Source: DATMTS01 sp035564555 (GTDB lineage: Bacteria; Actinomycetota; Actinomycetes; Actinomycetales; Microbacteriaceae). Taken from it: a stretch of 64,000 bases of DNA. A program made the position numbers and the translations under genes. Shown here one piece after another: positions 1 through 8,682 of the stretch. The stretch's first letter is position 1, and each line of letters begins with the position of its first letter. The notes under the pieces are model-generated. The model did no database searches, was not told where the DNA came from, and saw only the letters and a list, made by a program, of their open reading frames with translations. The stretch covers positions 1-64,000 of the forward strand of contig DATMTS010000031.1 of NCBI GenBank assembly GCA_035564555.1, given 5' to 3'.

Positions 1-722
1 CGAGAGCGCGGCGTCAGTCGTTGTCGCAGTCCCCACATCGTGACGCGCCAGAACGCCTCCGCGACGATACCCGTGCGCATCTTGGACGCGCCGCGTTCGC
101 GTTCCACGAAGACGATCGGGTGCTCGACGACGCGATAACCGTGCTGCTCGGCACGCCACGCCATCTCGATCTGAAAGCAGTAGCCTTCTGACGCGACTTC
201 GCCCAGCGGCAGGGTGCCCAGGACGTCGCTGCGGTACACCCGGTACCCGGCGGTGATGTCACGGATGGCGGATCGCAGCGCCCACGGCGCGTAGCGATTC
301 GCGGTGCGTGAGATCGCCCGACGAAGCCACGGCCAGTTTCGCACAGCGCCGCCGGGCACCCAACGCGACCCCAGCACGAGATCCGCTCCGCCGCGGGCCA
401 GGTCGAGCATGGCAGGCAGTTCGGCGGGATCGTGCGAACCGTCCGCATCGATCTCCACGACCAGGTCGTAGCCCTGCCGAAGGGCGATGTCGAAGCCGGC
501 CAGGTATGCGCGGCCGAGTCCGTCTTTCACCGGACGATGCAGCACCCGCACCCGGGCATCCTGTTGTGCCAGCCGGTCAGCCAGTTCGCCCGTGCCATCC
601 GGGCTGCTGTCATCCACAACCAGGATGTCCGCAGCCGGGACCGCCGAGCGCAGACGTTCCACGATCGCCTCGAGATTCTCGCGCTCGTCGTAGGTGGGGA
701 CGATCACGAGCACGTCAGGCAC
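1..722 (-). CDS. ppm1: Polyprenol-phosphate mannosyltransferase (GT2), 3' end cut by window edge
   Basis: Family GT2 enzyme that transfers mannose from GDP-mannose to a polyprenyl phosphate at the cytoplasmic face of the membrane, supplying the donor for lipoglycan and protein mannosylation. Seen: N-terminal MPDVLVIVPTYDERENL, VVDDSSPDGTGE near residue 35, EIDADGSHDP near 90 (metal-binding DXD region), GSRWVPGG and DITAGYRVY further on; 240 codons are open to the window edge with no stop. The GTG start at 722 overlaps the stop of lnt by 8 bases, so translation is probably coupled. In Mycobacterium tuberculosis Lnt and Ppm1 domains are fused in one protein; here they are separate. Function is confident from motifs and neighbour; the missing C-terminus cannot be judged. 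Confidence 0.93.
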   Translation of the reverse strand, partial: MPDVLVIVPTYDERENLEAIVERLRSAVPAADILVVDDSSPDGTGELADRLAQQDARVRVLHRPVKDGLGRAYLAGFDIALRQGYDLVVEIDADGSHDPAELPAMLDLARGGADLVLGSRWVPGGAVRNWPWLRRAISRTANRYAPWALRSAIRDITAGYRVYRSDVLGTLPLGEVASEGYCFQIEMAWRAEQHGYRVVEHPIVFVERERGASKMRTGIVAEAFWRVTMWGLRQRLTPRS

Positions 723-2292
723 GGTTCATACTCCCATGCCGTGACGAATGATCACGGCGCGGCGAAGGCGGACGACGTGACGAAGACCCGGCGGCGAAGG
801 CCGCGATGAGCAGACCTGCCAGCCCCAGACCGGCGACGAGCCATTCGATGCTCTGGGCGAACAGCACGCCGGGCGTCGTCGTGGTGCCCAGCGGAACAGC
901 GGCGACCATAGCCTCGGGCTTGTAAGCGGGCGCTGCGACGATCGTGCGGCCGTCCGGGCCGATGATCTGGCTCGTCCCGACCGTCGAGATGTTCACGATC
1001 GACCGCGCCGATTCGATCGCCCGCAACCGTGCGATCGCCAACTGCTGCACGTTCTCCTCCGTCGTGCCGAAATCGGCGTTGTTCGTCTGAGCGACGATCA
1101 ACTGTGCTCCACCGTGCATCATGTCGGTGAGTAATCCGTCGTCGACGATGTCGAAGCAGATCGAGACCCCGGCCTTCACCCCGTTCACGTCGAAGACGTT
1201 GGGGCGTGTTCCCGGCGTGTACTGGCGTTGGATGAGACCGAGCAGGTCCGGTGCGAAGGGCTCCCAGAACGACCGGTCGGGCACGTACTCGCCGAACGGC
1301 ACCGGATGCTTCTTGTCGTAGTAGTCCACGGCCCCGCGCCCCGCCTTCCAGAGCAGTGACGTGTTGAAGTACTTGCCGTCCCGATGCGTGATGGTTCCCA
1401 CGATCATCGGAGCGTCGAGGTTCCGGCTCAGATAGTCGAGCTCTGCGGCCGACTGGCCGTTCCGGGTCGGGTCGATGTCGGCACTACCCTCCGGCCACAC
1501 CACCAGGTCGAGCTTCTTGCCGATCAGTGGCGTGGTCTCGGTGATCTGCGCATTCATCACGTCGCCGGGCGCCGCGCCGTCGAAATAGCCGGCCGGACCG
1601 TTGCCCTGCACGGCTCCGACGCTGACCGTTCCCGAGGTGGTCGCCGGCCAAGCCGGCACCACCAGCACCAGCGTGGCCGCCCCGACGGCGATCACCGTGC
1701 GCGCGAGCGCGCGCATGTCGGCGACACGCCAGCATTCGATGATCAGGGCGACGAGCCAGACCATGACGAAGGTGAGTCCCGAGATGCCCACCCATGCGAC
1801 CAGCGATGCGAACGGGCTCTCCGATTGGGACAGGGCCGCCCGGCCCCACGCGAAGCCGCCGTACGGCCACACGTTGCTGACGGCTTCGCGCGCCGTCCAC
1901 AACCCGCCGACCACGACCGGCAGCAGACCGAGCCGACCGAGCCGGGTCGGCCACGCGCGCTGCACCCAGCGGTACGCGAGTGAGATAGCCAGGCATCCGA
2001 GCATGAAGAACACGGACTCGAACAGCGACAGCGCCACCCACGGCACCGGCCCGAGATAGAGCGACGTCCACGAGACCTGGAGCAGGTAGAAGGCGGCGCC
2101 GGCGAGATACCCGAGCAGTGCGGCCGAACGGGCCGACCGTCCGATCAGAGCGATCAGGATCATGCCCAGGCCGACGAACGCGAGCGGCCACCAGTCCCGG
2201 GCGGGGAATCCGGCGTCGTAGACGGCACCGCCGCCGATCGCCAGCACGAAGGCGAACCACAGCGGCACGGGTGCTGAAGGCGCTGTGGTCAC
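715..2292 (-). CDS. lnt: Apolipoprotein N-acyltransferase
   Basis: Integral membrane acyltransferase that adds the third acyl chain to the N-terminal cysteine of lipoproteins. 525 residues: hydrophobic N-terminal half with several membrane segments (about 10-210), then a nitrilase-type catalytic domain. The catalytic triad is visible as E268 (VVWPEGS), K328 (YDKKHPVPFGEY) and C379 (GVSICFD), close to E267/K335/C387 of the E. coli enzyme. A last membrane helix lies near residues 480-505. GTG start at 2292 has GGAG five to six bases upstream; a TATGCT hexamer (2301-2306) ends 8 bases before the start, so a leaderless transcript is also possible. The downstream mannosyltransferase overlaps by 8 bases. 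The FKBP lipoprotein at 9749 is a plausible substrate. Confidence 0.96.
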   Translation of the reverse strand: MTTAPSAPVPLWFAFVLAIGGGAVYDAGFPARDWWPLAFVGLGMILIALIGRSARSAALLGYLAGAAFYLLQVSWTSLYLGPVPWVALSLFESVFFMLGCLAISLAYRWVQRAWPTRLGRLGLLPVVVGGLWTAREAVSNVWPYGGFAWGRAALSQSESPFASLVAWVGISGLTFVMVWLVALIIECWRVADMRALARTVIAVGAATLVLVVPAWPATTSGTVSVGAVQGNGPAGYFDGAAPGDVMNAQITETTPLIGKKLDLVVWPEGSADIDPTRNGQSAAELDYLSRNLDAPMIVGTITHRDGKYFNTSLLWKAGRGAVDYYDKKHPVPFGEYVPDRSFWEPFAPDLLGLIQRQYTPGTRPNVFDVNGVKAGVSICFDIVDDGLLTDMMHGGAQLIVAQTNNADFGTTEENVQQLAIARLRAIESARSIVNISTVGTSQIIGPDGRTIVAAPAYKPEAMVAAVPLGTTTTPGVLFAQSIEWLVAGLGLAGLLIAAFAAGSSSRRPPSPRRDHSSRHGSMNRA

Positions 2293-2389
2293 GATCTCCG
2301 AGCATAGGCGATCCCGGCTATCACCCCGGTGCGAGTCGACCGAATAGGCGGCCTGAAGCGGTCAGCCTGACGCGCCGGATCGTGCGCGA

Positions 2390-4867
2390 CTACCCGACCG
2401 ACGAGTAGGCCACGATGCCTCGGCGCACCGAGTCGAGTGATGCCCGGGCGGTGCGCGCCAGCGGTCCCGCAGCCACGAGTGAGACCTGATCGAGCAGGTC
2501 GATCGTCTGCTTCGCCCAACGCACGAAGTCCCCGGCGGCCAATTCGGAATTCTGCAGCACCCGGGCCAGTGCCGTTCCGCGTGCCCAGTCGTAGATGGCC
2601 GGGGCAAGGCCGGTGGACAATGCCTCGCTGCCCGGCAGGCGGTGGCGCACCTCGAGGTCGTCGAGGCTCGCCCACAGTTCCTCGGTCTTCTGCAGCGCCG
2701 GGCGGAATGCACCGGACGGCAGGAAGCGCTCGGGTGGGTTCGGCTCATCGCGTCTGGGTTCGTAGACGATGGCGCTGGCCATCGCCGCGAGGGCCGGTGC
2801 GTCGAGTTCGTTCCAGACGTTACGACGCAGGCATTCGGCCACGAGCAGATCGCGTTCCCCGTAGATGCGGGCGAGGATACGACCGTGTTGCGACAGCGCC
2901 GTCGACCCGTCGTCACCGGTGACCAGGTAACCGCGTTCCAACAGCACGTCGGTCACCCGGTCGAAGACCGTCGCGACCGCTCCGGTGCGCGACGAGATCT
3001 GCCGGTGCAAGGCATCCGTCTCTCGCTTCAGCCGCCACCAGCGCTCGGCCCACCGGGCGTGCTGTTCGCGCTCCGCGCAGCCGTGGCAGGGGTGCGCCTT
3101 CATGCGCTTGCGCAGCGCGGCGAGCTCGTGCTGACGGTGTTCCCGTGCTGCGCCGGTGTGCGCCTGGGCCCGTACGTTCTGCCGCTCCAGATCGCTCAAC
3201 TGCCGCCGAAGCGCCGCATACTCGGCGAAGTCGCCGAGGTGGCAGGTCATCGCCCGTGCATAACCGGCGAGCGACTCCTCCTGTTTGCGCACGGTGCGGG
3301 CGAGGTCGACGACGGCGCGGTCGGCCTGGAACTGGGCGAACGACGACTCCAAGATCTCCCTGGTGCGTTCCCGGCCGAATTGCGCGATCAAATTGACCGA
3401 CATGTTGTACGTCGGCCGGAAGCTCGAGTTCAACGGGTAGGAGCGACGGGATGCCAGCGCCGCGACGGCTTGCGGGTCGAGGCCCTCCTGCCATTGGATG
3501 ACGGAATGCCCCTCGACGTCGATGCCGCGTCGGCCGGCCCGCCCGGTCAGCTGGGTGTACTCCCCCGGCGTGATCGGCACACGTGACTCGCCGTTGAATT
3601 TCTCCAGCTTCTCCAGCACGACGGTGCGGGCCGGCATGTTGATGCCGAGCGCCAGCGTCTCGGTGGCGAAGACGACCTTGACCAGCTTGCGGCGGAAGAG
3701 CTCCTCGACCACCTCTTTGAACGTCGGAAGCATGCCAGCGTGGTGGGCGGCGACGCCGCGCTGCAGACCCTCCAGCCACTCCCAGTAGCCCAGCACGGCG
3801 AGGTCCTCGTCGTTCATCGAGGCGGTGCGCTCCTCGACGAATTCGCGAATCTGCGCCCGCTCGTGTGCCTCGGTGAGACGGATGCCCGCCCGCAGCACCT
3901 GGGATACCGCCTGATCGCATCCGGCTCGGCTGAAGACGAAGAAGATCGCCGGCACCAGCGTTCGGTCCTCAAGCAGCCGGATGACGTCTGCTCGATCGAT
4001 GCGTGCGGAATCGCGCCGGCCGCCGCGTGCCTGGTAGCGACCGACGTCCCTGCGCTGACGCGCGTTCAGACTGCGGCCCCCGAACCGGGCCAACTGGACG
4101 AGCTCGGGATTGACCCGGTTCGTCGCGGCTCCAGCGCCGGGCGACGTGCCGAGCGTTGCTGCCCCGGTTGTGCCGAGCCCCGCCGAGGCGTCGAAGAGGT
4201 CGATCAGTTTCGAGCGCACCAGCACGTGCTGCTGCAACGGCACCGGCCGCTCCTCCGAGACGATGACCTCGGTGTCGCCGCGCACGACCTGCAGCCAGTC
4301 GCCGAATTCCTCCGCGTTGGACACCGTCGCACTGAGCGAGACGAGTCGCACCCGTTGGGGAAGGTGGATGATGACTTCCTCCCAGACCGCGCCTCGGAAC
4401 CGGTCGGCCAGGTAGTGCACTTCGTCCATCACGACGTAGGCGAGCCCGGGAAGCAGGTCGGAGTCGGCATAGAGCATGTTGCGCAGCACCTCGGTCGTCA
4501 TCACGACGATCCGGGCGTGCGCGTTGATGTTCGTGTCACCGGTCAGCAGGCCGACCTGCTCGGCCCCGTACACCTGCACGAAGTCCTGGAACTTCTGGTT
4601 GCTGAGCGCCTTCATCGGCGCCGTGTAGAACACCTTCGCGCCGCGCTGCTGCATCGCCAGGAACACCGCGAACTCGGCGACCACCGTCTTGCCCGCTCCG
4701 GTCGGAGCGGCGACGAGCACGCTGTTGCCGCGTTCCAGCGCACCGCACGCCTCGCGCTGAAAGCCGTCGAGCCCGAACCGCAGCGAGGTCTCGAACTCCT
4801 GCACGCGCGGCAGACCGGCGCGGGTCTTGGCGGCCACATAGCGCTCGGCCGGTGATGGATCGGTCAC
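2390..4867 (-). CDS. helY: Ski2/Mtr4-like DEAD/DEAH-box RNA helicase
   Basis: Superfamily II helicase of the actinobacterial HelY group, probably an RNA helicase. 825 residues from the start chosen here. Motifs in order: APTGAGKTVVAEF (Walker A, near 52), TAPMKALSNQKF, LTGDTNIN, MDEVHYLAD (DEVH box), SLSATVSNAEEF (motif III), FATETLALGINMPA, and QLTGRAGRRGID (motif VI near 435). A C-terminal helical region follows, with a cysteine-containing stretch HPCHGCAEREQH. Start: the frame opens at GTG 4873, but a TAGGCT hexamer (4874-4879) abuts it, while GTG 4867 (VTDPSPAERY) lies exactly 6 bases downstream of the hexamer, the leaderless geometry repeated throughout this window. HelY next to Tat and Paf genes is a conserved actinobacterial neighbourhood. 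Confidence 0.92.
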   Translation of the reverse strand: MTDPSPAERYVAAKTRAGLPRVQEFETSLRFGLDGFQREACGALERGNSVLVAAPTGAGKTVVAEFAVFLAMQQRGAKVFYTAPMKALSNQKFQDFVQVYGAEQVGLLTGDTNINAHARIVVMTTEVLRNMLYADSDLLPGLAYVVMDEVHYLADRFRGAVWEEVIIHLPQRVRLVSLSATVSNAEEFGDWLQVVRGDTEVIVSEERPVPLQQHVLVRSKLIDLFDASAGLGTTGAATLGTSPGAGAATNRVNPELVQLARFGGRSLNARQRRDVGRYQARGGRRDSARIDRADVIRLLEDRTLVPAIFFVFSRAGCDQAVSQVLRAGIRLTEAHERAQIREFVEERTASMNDEDLAVLGYWEWLEGLQRGVAAHHAGMLPTFKEVVEELFRRKLVKVVFATETLALGINMPARTVVLEKLEKFNGESRVPITPGEYTQLTGRAGRRGIDVEGHSVIQWQEGLDPQAVAALASRRSYPLNSSFRPTYNMSVNLIAQFGRERTREILESSFAQFQADRAVVDLARTVRKQEESLAGYARAMTCHLGDFAEYAALRRQLSDLERQNVRAQAHTGAAREHRQHELAALRKRMKAHPCHGCAEREQHARWAERWWRLKRETDALHRQISSRTGAVATVFDRVTDVLLERGYLVTGDDGSTALSQHGRILARIYGERDLLVAECLRRNVWNELDAPALAAMASAIVYEPRRDEPNPPERFLPSGAFRPALQKTEELWASLDDLEVRHRLPGSEALSTGLAPAIYDWARGTALARVLQNSELAAGDFVRWAKQTIDLLDQVSLVAAGPLARTARASLDSVRRGIVAYSSVG

Positions 4868-4898
4868 TCCCACAGCCTACGGGGGTGGCCGCCGATGC

Positions 4899-6437
4899 TC
4901 AGAGGCTCCGCCCGCTTTCCCACAGGCTGTCCGCGGTGCCGCTGACCAGCGCCGCCACCGACATCGCCTGCGCGTCGGTGAAGGATGCGATGTAGTCCAC
5001 GACAGCTCGGGCACGGCCGAGCCGCTCGAGTTCGTGCTCGTCGGGCGCGACGCCGGCCTGCTCCAGCAGTTCGGGCGCCTCGTCCCGCAGGGCGCGGTAC
5101 TCGTCGGTCGCGGCTTCGGCGGAGTCGAGCAGTCGTCGCGGTGCGCGCGCGGCATCCGCGTCGTCGTCGAGCCAGCCGTGGAATCCGTCGGCGAGTGCCT
5201 CGATCACGCGCGCCTGGCCGCGTTGGAACACGGCCAGATCGGGCCGGTCGAGCACGAACCGCGTGTGCACGAACTTGAGCACGGCGACGTCGTGCCACGC
5301 CTCGCCGCTCAACCGCACGTGACCGCTGCGCACATCCGGCGTGCGTTCGAGCCGGATGGACGCCTTCAGCCGGTCGATCCAGCGCCGGGTGAAAGCCGAC
5401 ACGGCGCGGTCGGCGTCGAGCCCCCCGTCGTACGGGATCGTGAGCAGGCCCTCGACGAGGTCGCCGTGCACCCGCTCGACGGAGGCACGGAAGGCGTCGG
5501 AGTCCGCGATCCAAGAGTCCTTCTCCTGCAAGGCACGCCAGGCCCGCTCGAGCGCATTGCCCGGTGCGCGGTTGACGAGTTCCGTGTCGCTGCGGCGGGC
5601 GAGAGCGCTCTGCGCAGTGAGCCAGCCGAGTAGTTCCGCCGATACCGCGGTGTACTGCAGTACGCCCGCCCGGTAGAAGTCGTCGAGATCGTGAACCGAG
5701 TAGGCGATGTCGTCGGCGACATCCATCACCGAGCATTCCAGGGTCTGCTGGTAGCGGCCGACGCCCGTGAAGACGGCGCGTACCTCGGCGAGCTCGAGCG
5801 CGTCGATCGAGTACGCCGAGAACTTCTGCGCGCCGAGCGACGCATCCGTGCCCACCCCGCGCGGCATCCGATCGGCCGGCGGCGACTGCGCGCCCCGCCA
5901 CTCCTCACGCGTCCACGGATACTTGAGCACCGCGGCTCGCACCGCCTTGGTCAGGTTGAGCCCGCGCGCCGTGGCGTCGCAACTGTCGAGCGCGGTGAGG
6001 ATGCGGAAGGTCTGGGCGTTCCCTTCGAAGCCGTCGGGCAGCCGCAGCCGCTCGCGGGCCACCCGATCGAGCACCTGTTCGCCGAGATGGCCGAACGGCG
6101 GGTGTCCCAGATCGTGTGCCGCCGCCGCAGCCTGCACGACCACCGGGTCGCATCCGCCGAGTTCGGCCACGAGCGCCCGGTCGGCCTCCGGGGCATGCCG
6201 GAAGCCGACCGCGATCGACCGCGCGACCGCCGACACCTTGAGCGAATGGGTCAACCTGTTGTGCACGGTGGTGCCGCTTCCCGCTTGAGGTATCACCTGG
6301 GTGACGGCCGAGAGCCGGGAGAAGTACGGCGAGAACCGGATGCGCTCGATGTCGACCCGGAACTCGTCCTCACCATCCCGCGCGGACTCCGGGATGCGGC
6401 GATCTCGGCCGCCTTCGGCGTGGCTTGGGCGCTCCAT
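4899..6437 (-). CDS. dgt: dGTP triphosphohydrolase-like HD-domain protein
   Basis: HD-superfamily deoxynucleoside triphosphate triphosphohydrolase, which hydrolyses a dNTP to the nucleoside and tripolyphosphate and so tunes nucleotide pools. 512 residues. Metal ligands are visible as HNRLTHSLKVS near residue 60 and the HD pair in AAAHDLGHPPFGH near 108-118; DVADDIAYSVHDLDDF near 245 supplies the last aspartate. The long C-terminal helical region is normal for the 500-residue class. The ATG at 6437 is preceded by TAAGCT (6444-6449) at a gap of exactly 6 bases and has no purine-rich ribosome site, so the mRNA is probably leaderless. It sits between tatC and helY, 47 and 31 bases away respectively. 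Substrate preference among dNTPs cannot be read from sequence. Confidence 0.93.
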   Translation of the reverse strand: MERPSHAEGGRDRRIPESARDGEDEFRVDIERIRFSPYFSRLSAVTQVIPQAGSGTTVHNRLTHSLKVSAVARSIAVGFRHAPEADRALVAELGGCDPVVVQAAAAAHDLGHPPFGHLGEQVLDRVARERLRLPDGFEGNAQTFRILTALDSCDATARGLNLTKAVRAAVLKYPWTREEWRGAQSPPADRMPRGVGTDASLGAQKFSAYSIDALELAEVRAVFTGVGRYQQTLECSVMDVADDIAYSVHDLDDFYRAGVLQYTAVSAELLGWLTAQSALARRSDTELVNRAPGNALERAWRALQEKDSWIADSDAFRASVERVHGDLVEGLLTIPYDGGLDADRAVSAFTRRWIDRLKASIRLERTPDVRSGHVRLSGEAWHDVAVLKFVHTRFVLDRPDLAVFQRGQARVIEALADGFHGWLDDDADAARAPRRLLDSAEAATDEYRALRDEAPELLEQAGVAPDEHELERLGRARAVVDYIASFTDAQAMSVAALVSGTADSLWESGRSL

Positions 6438-6484
6438 TCGGCCAGCTTACGAGGTCGGCCGCGCCGCACCGCGCGTTCGCCGGG

Positions 6485-7282
6485 TCAGGAGCCGGCGAGT
6501 TCGGCTTCGATGTCGAACGCCTTCTTGGCGACGCGGCGGTCGTGCAGCCAGGCGACGCCCGCGGATGCGAAGTACAGCACCACCAACGGGATGGCGAGCA
6601 GGAACATCGAGACGACGTCGGCGGATGGAGTCGCGATCGCGGTGAACAGCAGGATCACCAGCAGCGCGATGCGCCACGCCTTGATGATGGCCTTCGCCGA
6701 GATGATGCCGATGAAGTTGAGCAGCACGATGAACACCGGAAGCACGAAGGCGATGCCGATCGCCAGCACGAGCTTCAACACGAACGAGAAGTAGTCGCCT
6801 GCCACCAACAGCGTCTTGTCGCCGCTCGGCGCGAAGCTGGTCAGCAATCCCACGATGTGCGGCAGCACGAACCAGCCTGCGGCGCAGCCCGCCAGGAACA
6901 ACGGGATGGCGGTGAAGAGAAAGCTGAAGGTATAGCTCTTCTCCTTGCGCGTGAGCCCGGGCACCAGGAAGGCGAAGATCTGATACAGCCACATCGGGCT
7001 GGAGATCACGATGCCGGCGTAGATCGCCACCTGCAGCTTGAGGTCGAACGCGGCGGTGATGTTCGGATAGTTCAGGCTCGCGTTCTGCGCCTTCGCGATC
7101 TCGTGCACCGGCGCGCTCATGGCGTCCCAGATGTAGGGAGACACGAACCATCCGATGACCGCCCCGACCACGACGCCGAGCGCGATCATCGTCAATCGCT
7201 TGCGAAGCTCGACCAGGTGCTGGCCGAGGGTCATCTTCCCTTCGGTGTCCCTGGCACGCTTCGGCCGTGCGGTTGTCGTCAC
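6485..7282 (-). CDS. tatC: Sec-independent protein translocase TatC
   Basis: Multispanning core subunit of the twin-arginine translocase, which binds RR signal peptides and exports folded proteins. 265 residues. The N-terminal MTLGQHLVELRKRL block (near 17-30), the conserved SPMWLYQIFAFLVPGL segment in the third region and six hydrophobic helices are visible; the charged tail after VAWLHDR is cytoplasmic. The gene lies 12 bases downstream of tatA on the same strand. TatB is not in the window; actinobacterial tatB is usually elsewhere. Confidence 0.97.
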   Translation of the reverse strand: MTTTARPKRARDTEGKMTLGQHLVELRKRLTMIALGVVVGAVIGWFVSPYIWDAMSAPVHEIAKAQNASLNYPNITAAFDLKLQVAIYAGIVISSPMWLYQIFAFLVPGLTRKEKSYTFSFLFTAIPLFLAGCAAGWFVLPHIVGLLTSFAPSGDKTLLVAGDYFSFVLKLVLAIGIAFVLPVFIVLLNFIGIISAKAIIKAWRIALLVILLFTAIATPSADVVSMFLLAIPLVVLYFASAGVAWLHDRRVAKKAFDIEAELAGS

Positions 7283-7294
7283 GACCCTGCGGCC

Positions 7295-7525
7295 CTAGGG
7301 CTTGGGCTGATTGGACTGCGTCGACGAAGTGGACGAGCCTGCGGCCGCGTCGCCGCCTTTGGCGTCGTCGGCGTTTTCGTCCTGCATCTCCTTCATTTCC
7401 TTCTTGAAGATGCGGGTCGACTGTCCGACGCTCTTCGCCAGTGCCGGCAGCCGCGTCGCGCCGAACAAGAGGAGGATCACAGCGAGGATGATGAGAAGGT
7501 GCCATCCGGTCAAACCAGCGAACAT
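7295..7525 (-). CDS. tatA: Sec-independent protein translocase TatA
   Basis: Small pore-forming Tat subunit. 76 residues: one N-terminal membrane helix (GWHLLIILAVILLLFGATRLPALAKSVGQS) followed by an amphipathic helix and a polar tail rich in Asp, Ser and Gln. The FGATRLP and ALAKSVGQS elements are typical of TatA rather than TatB. ATG at 7525 has AAAGGA 6 bases upstream. A much longer frame upstream exists but lies within pafC and is a shadow. A TAGACT hexamer at 7581-7586 is a candidate -10 giving a leader of about 50 bases. Confidence 0.95.
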   Translation of the reverse strand: MFAGLTGWHLLIILAVILLLFGATRLPALAKSVGQSTRIFKKEMKEMQDENADDAKGGDAAAGSSTSSTQSNQPKP

Positions 7526-7580
7526 GGCATTACGTCCTTTGAGTAGGCGGGAAGGCCGTCGAGGATCGGCCCTCGCAACA

Positions 7581-7586
7581 AGTCTA
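7581..7586 (-). promoter_or_regulatory. Candidate -10 for tatA-tatC
   Basis: TAGACT on the minus strand in the 176-base gap between pafC and tatA. It is the same hexamer that precedes several other genes here. No convincing -35 is visible, so confidence is low. Confidence 0.4.
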
Positions 7587-7701
7587 CCGTGTTCGTCAGC
7601 CGGGCGAATTCGTGCTCGGGGTTGCGCACGCATCGAGATGCAATCGATGCGGGAGCGCTCGGCAACCGGCGTCTTCGCGCGGCACCTGTGCCTTCTGGCC
7701 G

Positions 7702-8682
7702 CTAGGAGTTTTCGTAGCGCGCGAGGCCGGCACGAGCCCAATCGGCCACGGCGGTCCTCGCCTCTGCGGGAGCCGTCACGGTCAACACCCCGGAATGCCG
7801 GCAGACGAGACGCTTCAGCCCGTGGTAGTGCGCCACCCGCACCTGCGTGTGCACGACGCCGTCGACCAGGCGGCGTTTCGCGCCGTCCGGGATGTAGTCC
7901 GCGATGAGGCCGATGGCCGACTGCGCGACGGCGACCGAGACCGTCAGGTCGTCGGCCGACGGCTCGAACAGCGTGTCGGGAAGCGTGACGTCCCCCGGTT
8001 TGTAGCTGATGGGCTCGGTCGTTGCGACCAGACCGTTCATCCGATCGAGCCGGAACGTGCGCACTGCCTTTCGCAGGTGGCACCAGCCGCGCAGATACCA
8101 GTCGTCGTCCACGGATTCGATGCGCAACGGGTCGACGCGCCTGCGCTCGTGCTCGCCACGCGAGTTCAGGTAACCGAACTCCACCTGTTGTCCGTCGGCG
8201 ACCGCGGCCCGGATGATGCGCAATGACTCGTCGGATTGGGTGCCGGCGACGGCGACCTGGCTCGGTTCCCCCGACGCGCCGTGCGCGAGCTTGGCCATCA
8301 GAGAGGCGATCACGGCGTGATCGGCGTTCTCCGGCAGCGCCGAGAGGTACTGCAGGCCGGCGATCAAGGCGGCCGCCTCGCGTGCCGAGAAGCGGGGCGA
8401 ATCGTCGATGGCGACCCGATTCGTGATCGCGATCCGGTCGTTGTCTTCGAAGTCGTCCCAGGCGATGTCGAACAGGTCACCGTGCAGGTACTGACTCGTC
8501 TCACCCGGCACGCCGGAGACGGCGATGAGCCGAACCGCTTCGCGGATCTGCTCCTCGTCGACGCCGAAGTGCTCGGCGGCCTCGGCGACGGGAACCCGGT
8601 CGTGATCGAGCAGGAAGGGAACGAGTGAGAGCAGGAATGCGAGCTTGTCCTGCGCCCGCATAGGCGCGACGTGCTCAGGCAT
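7702..8682 (-). CDS. pafC: WYL-domain transcriptional regulator PafC
   Basis: Second subunit of the PafBC heterodimer, the activator of the LexA-independent DNA-damage response in actinobacteria. 326 residues: N-terminal winged-helix region (AQDKLAFLLSLVPFLL, then DHDRVPVAEAAEHFGV), a central WYL region (GYLNSRGEHERRRVDPLRIESVDDDWYLRGWCHLRKAVRTFRLDR split across 165-215) and a WCX C-terminal domain. The DWYLRGWC block is the WYL signature. Its start overlaps the end of pafB by 8 bases, so the subunits are co-translated. Upstream genes of the Pup-ligase locus are not in this window. Confidence 0.95.
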   Translation of the reverse strand: MPEHVAPMRAQDKLAFLLSLVPFLLDHDRVPVAEAAEHFGVDEEQIREAVRLIAVSGVPGETSQYLHGDLFDIAWDDFEDNDRIAITNRVAIDDSPRFSAREAAALIAGLQYLSALPENADHAVIASLMAKLAHGASGEPSQVAVAGTQSDESLRIIRAAVADGQQVEFGYLNSRGEHERRRVDPLRIESVDDDWYLRGWCHLRKAVRTFRLDRMNGLVATTEPISYKPGDVTLPDTLFEPSADDLTVSVAVAQSAIGLIADYIPDGAKRRLVDGVVHTQVRVAHYHGLKRLVCRHSGVLTVTAPAEARTAVADWARAGLARYENS

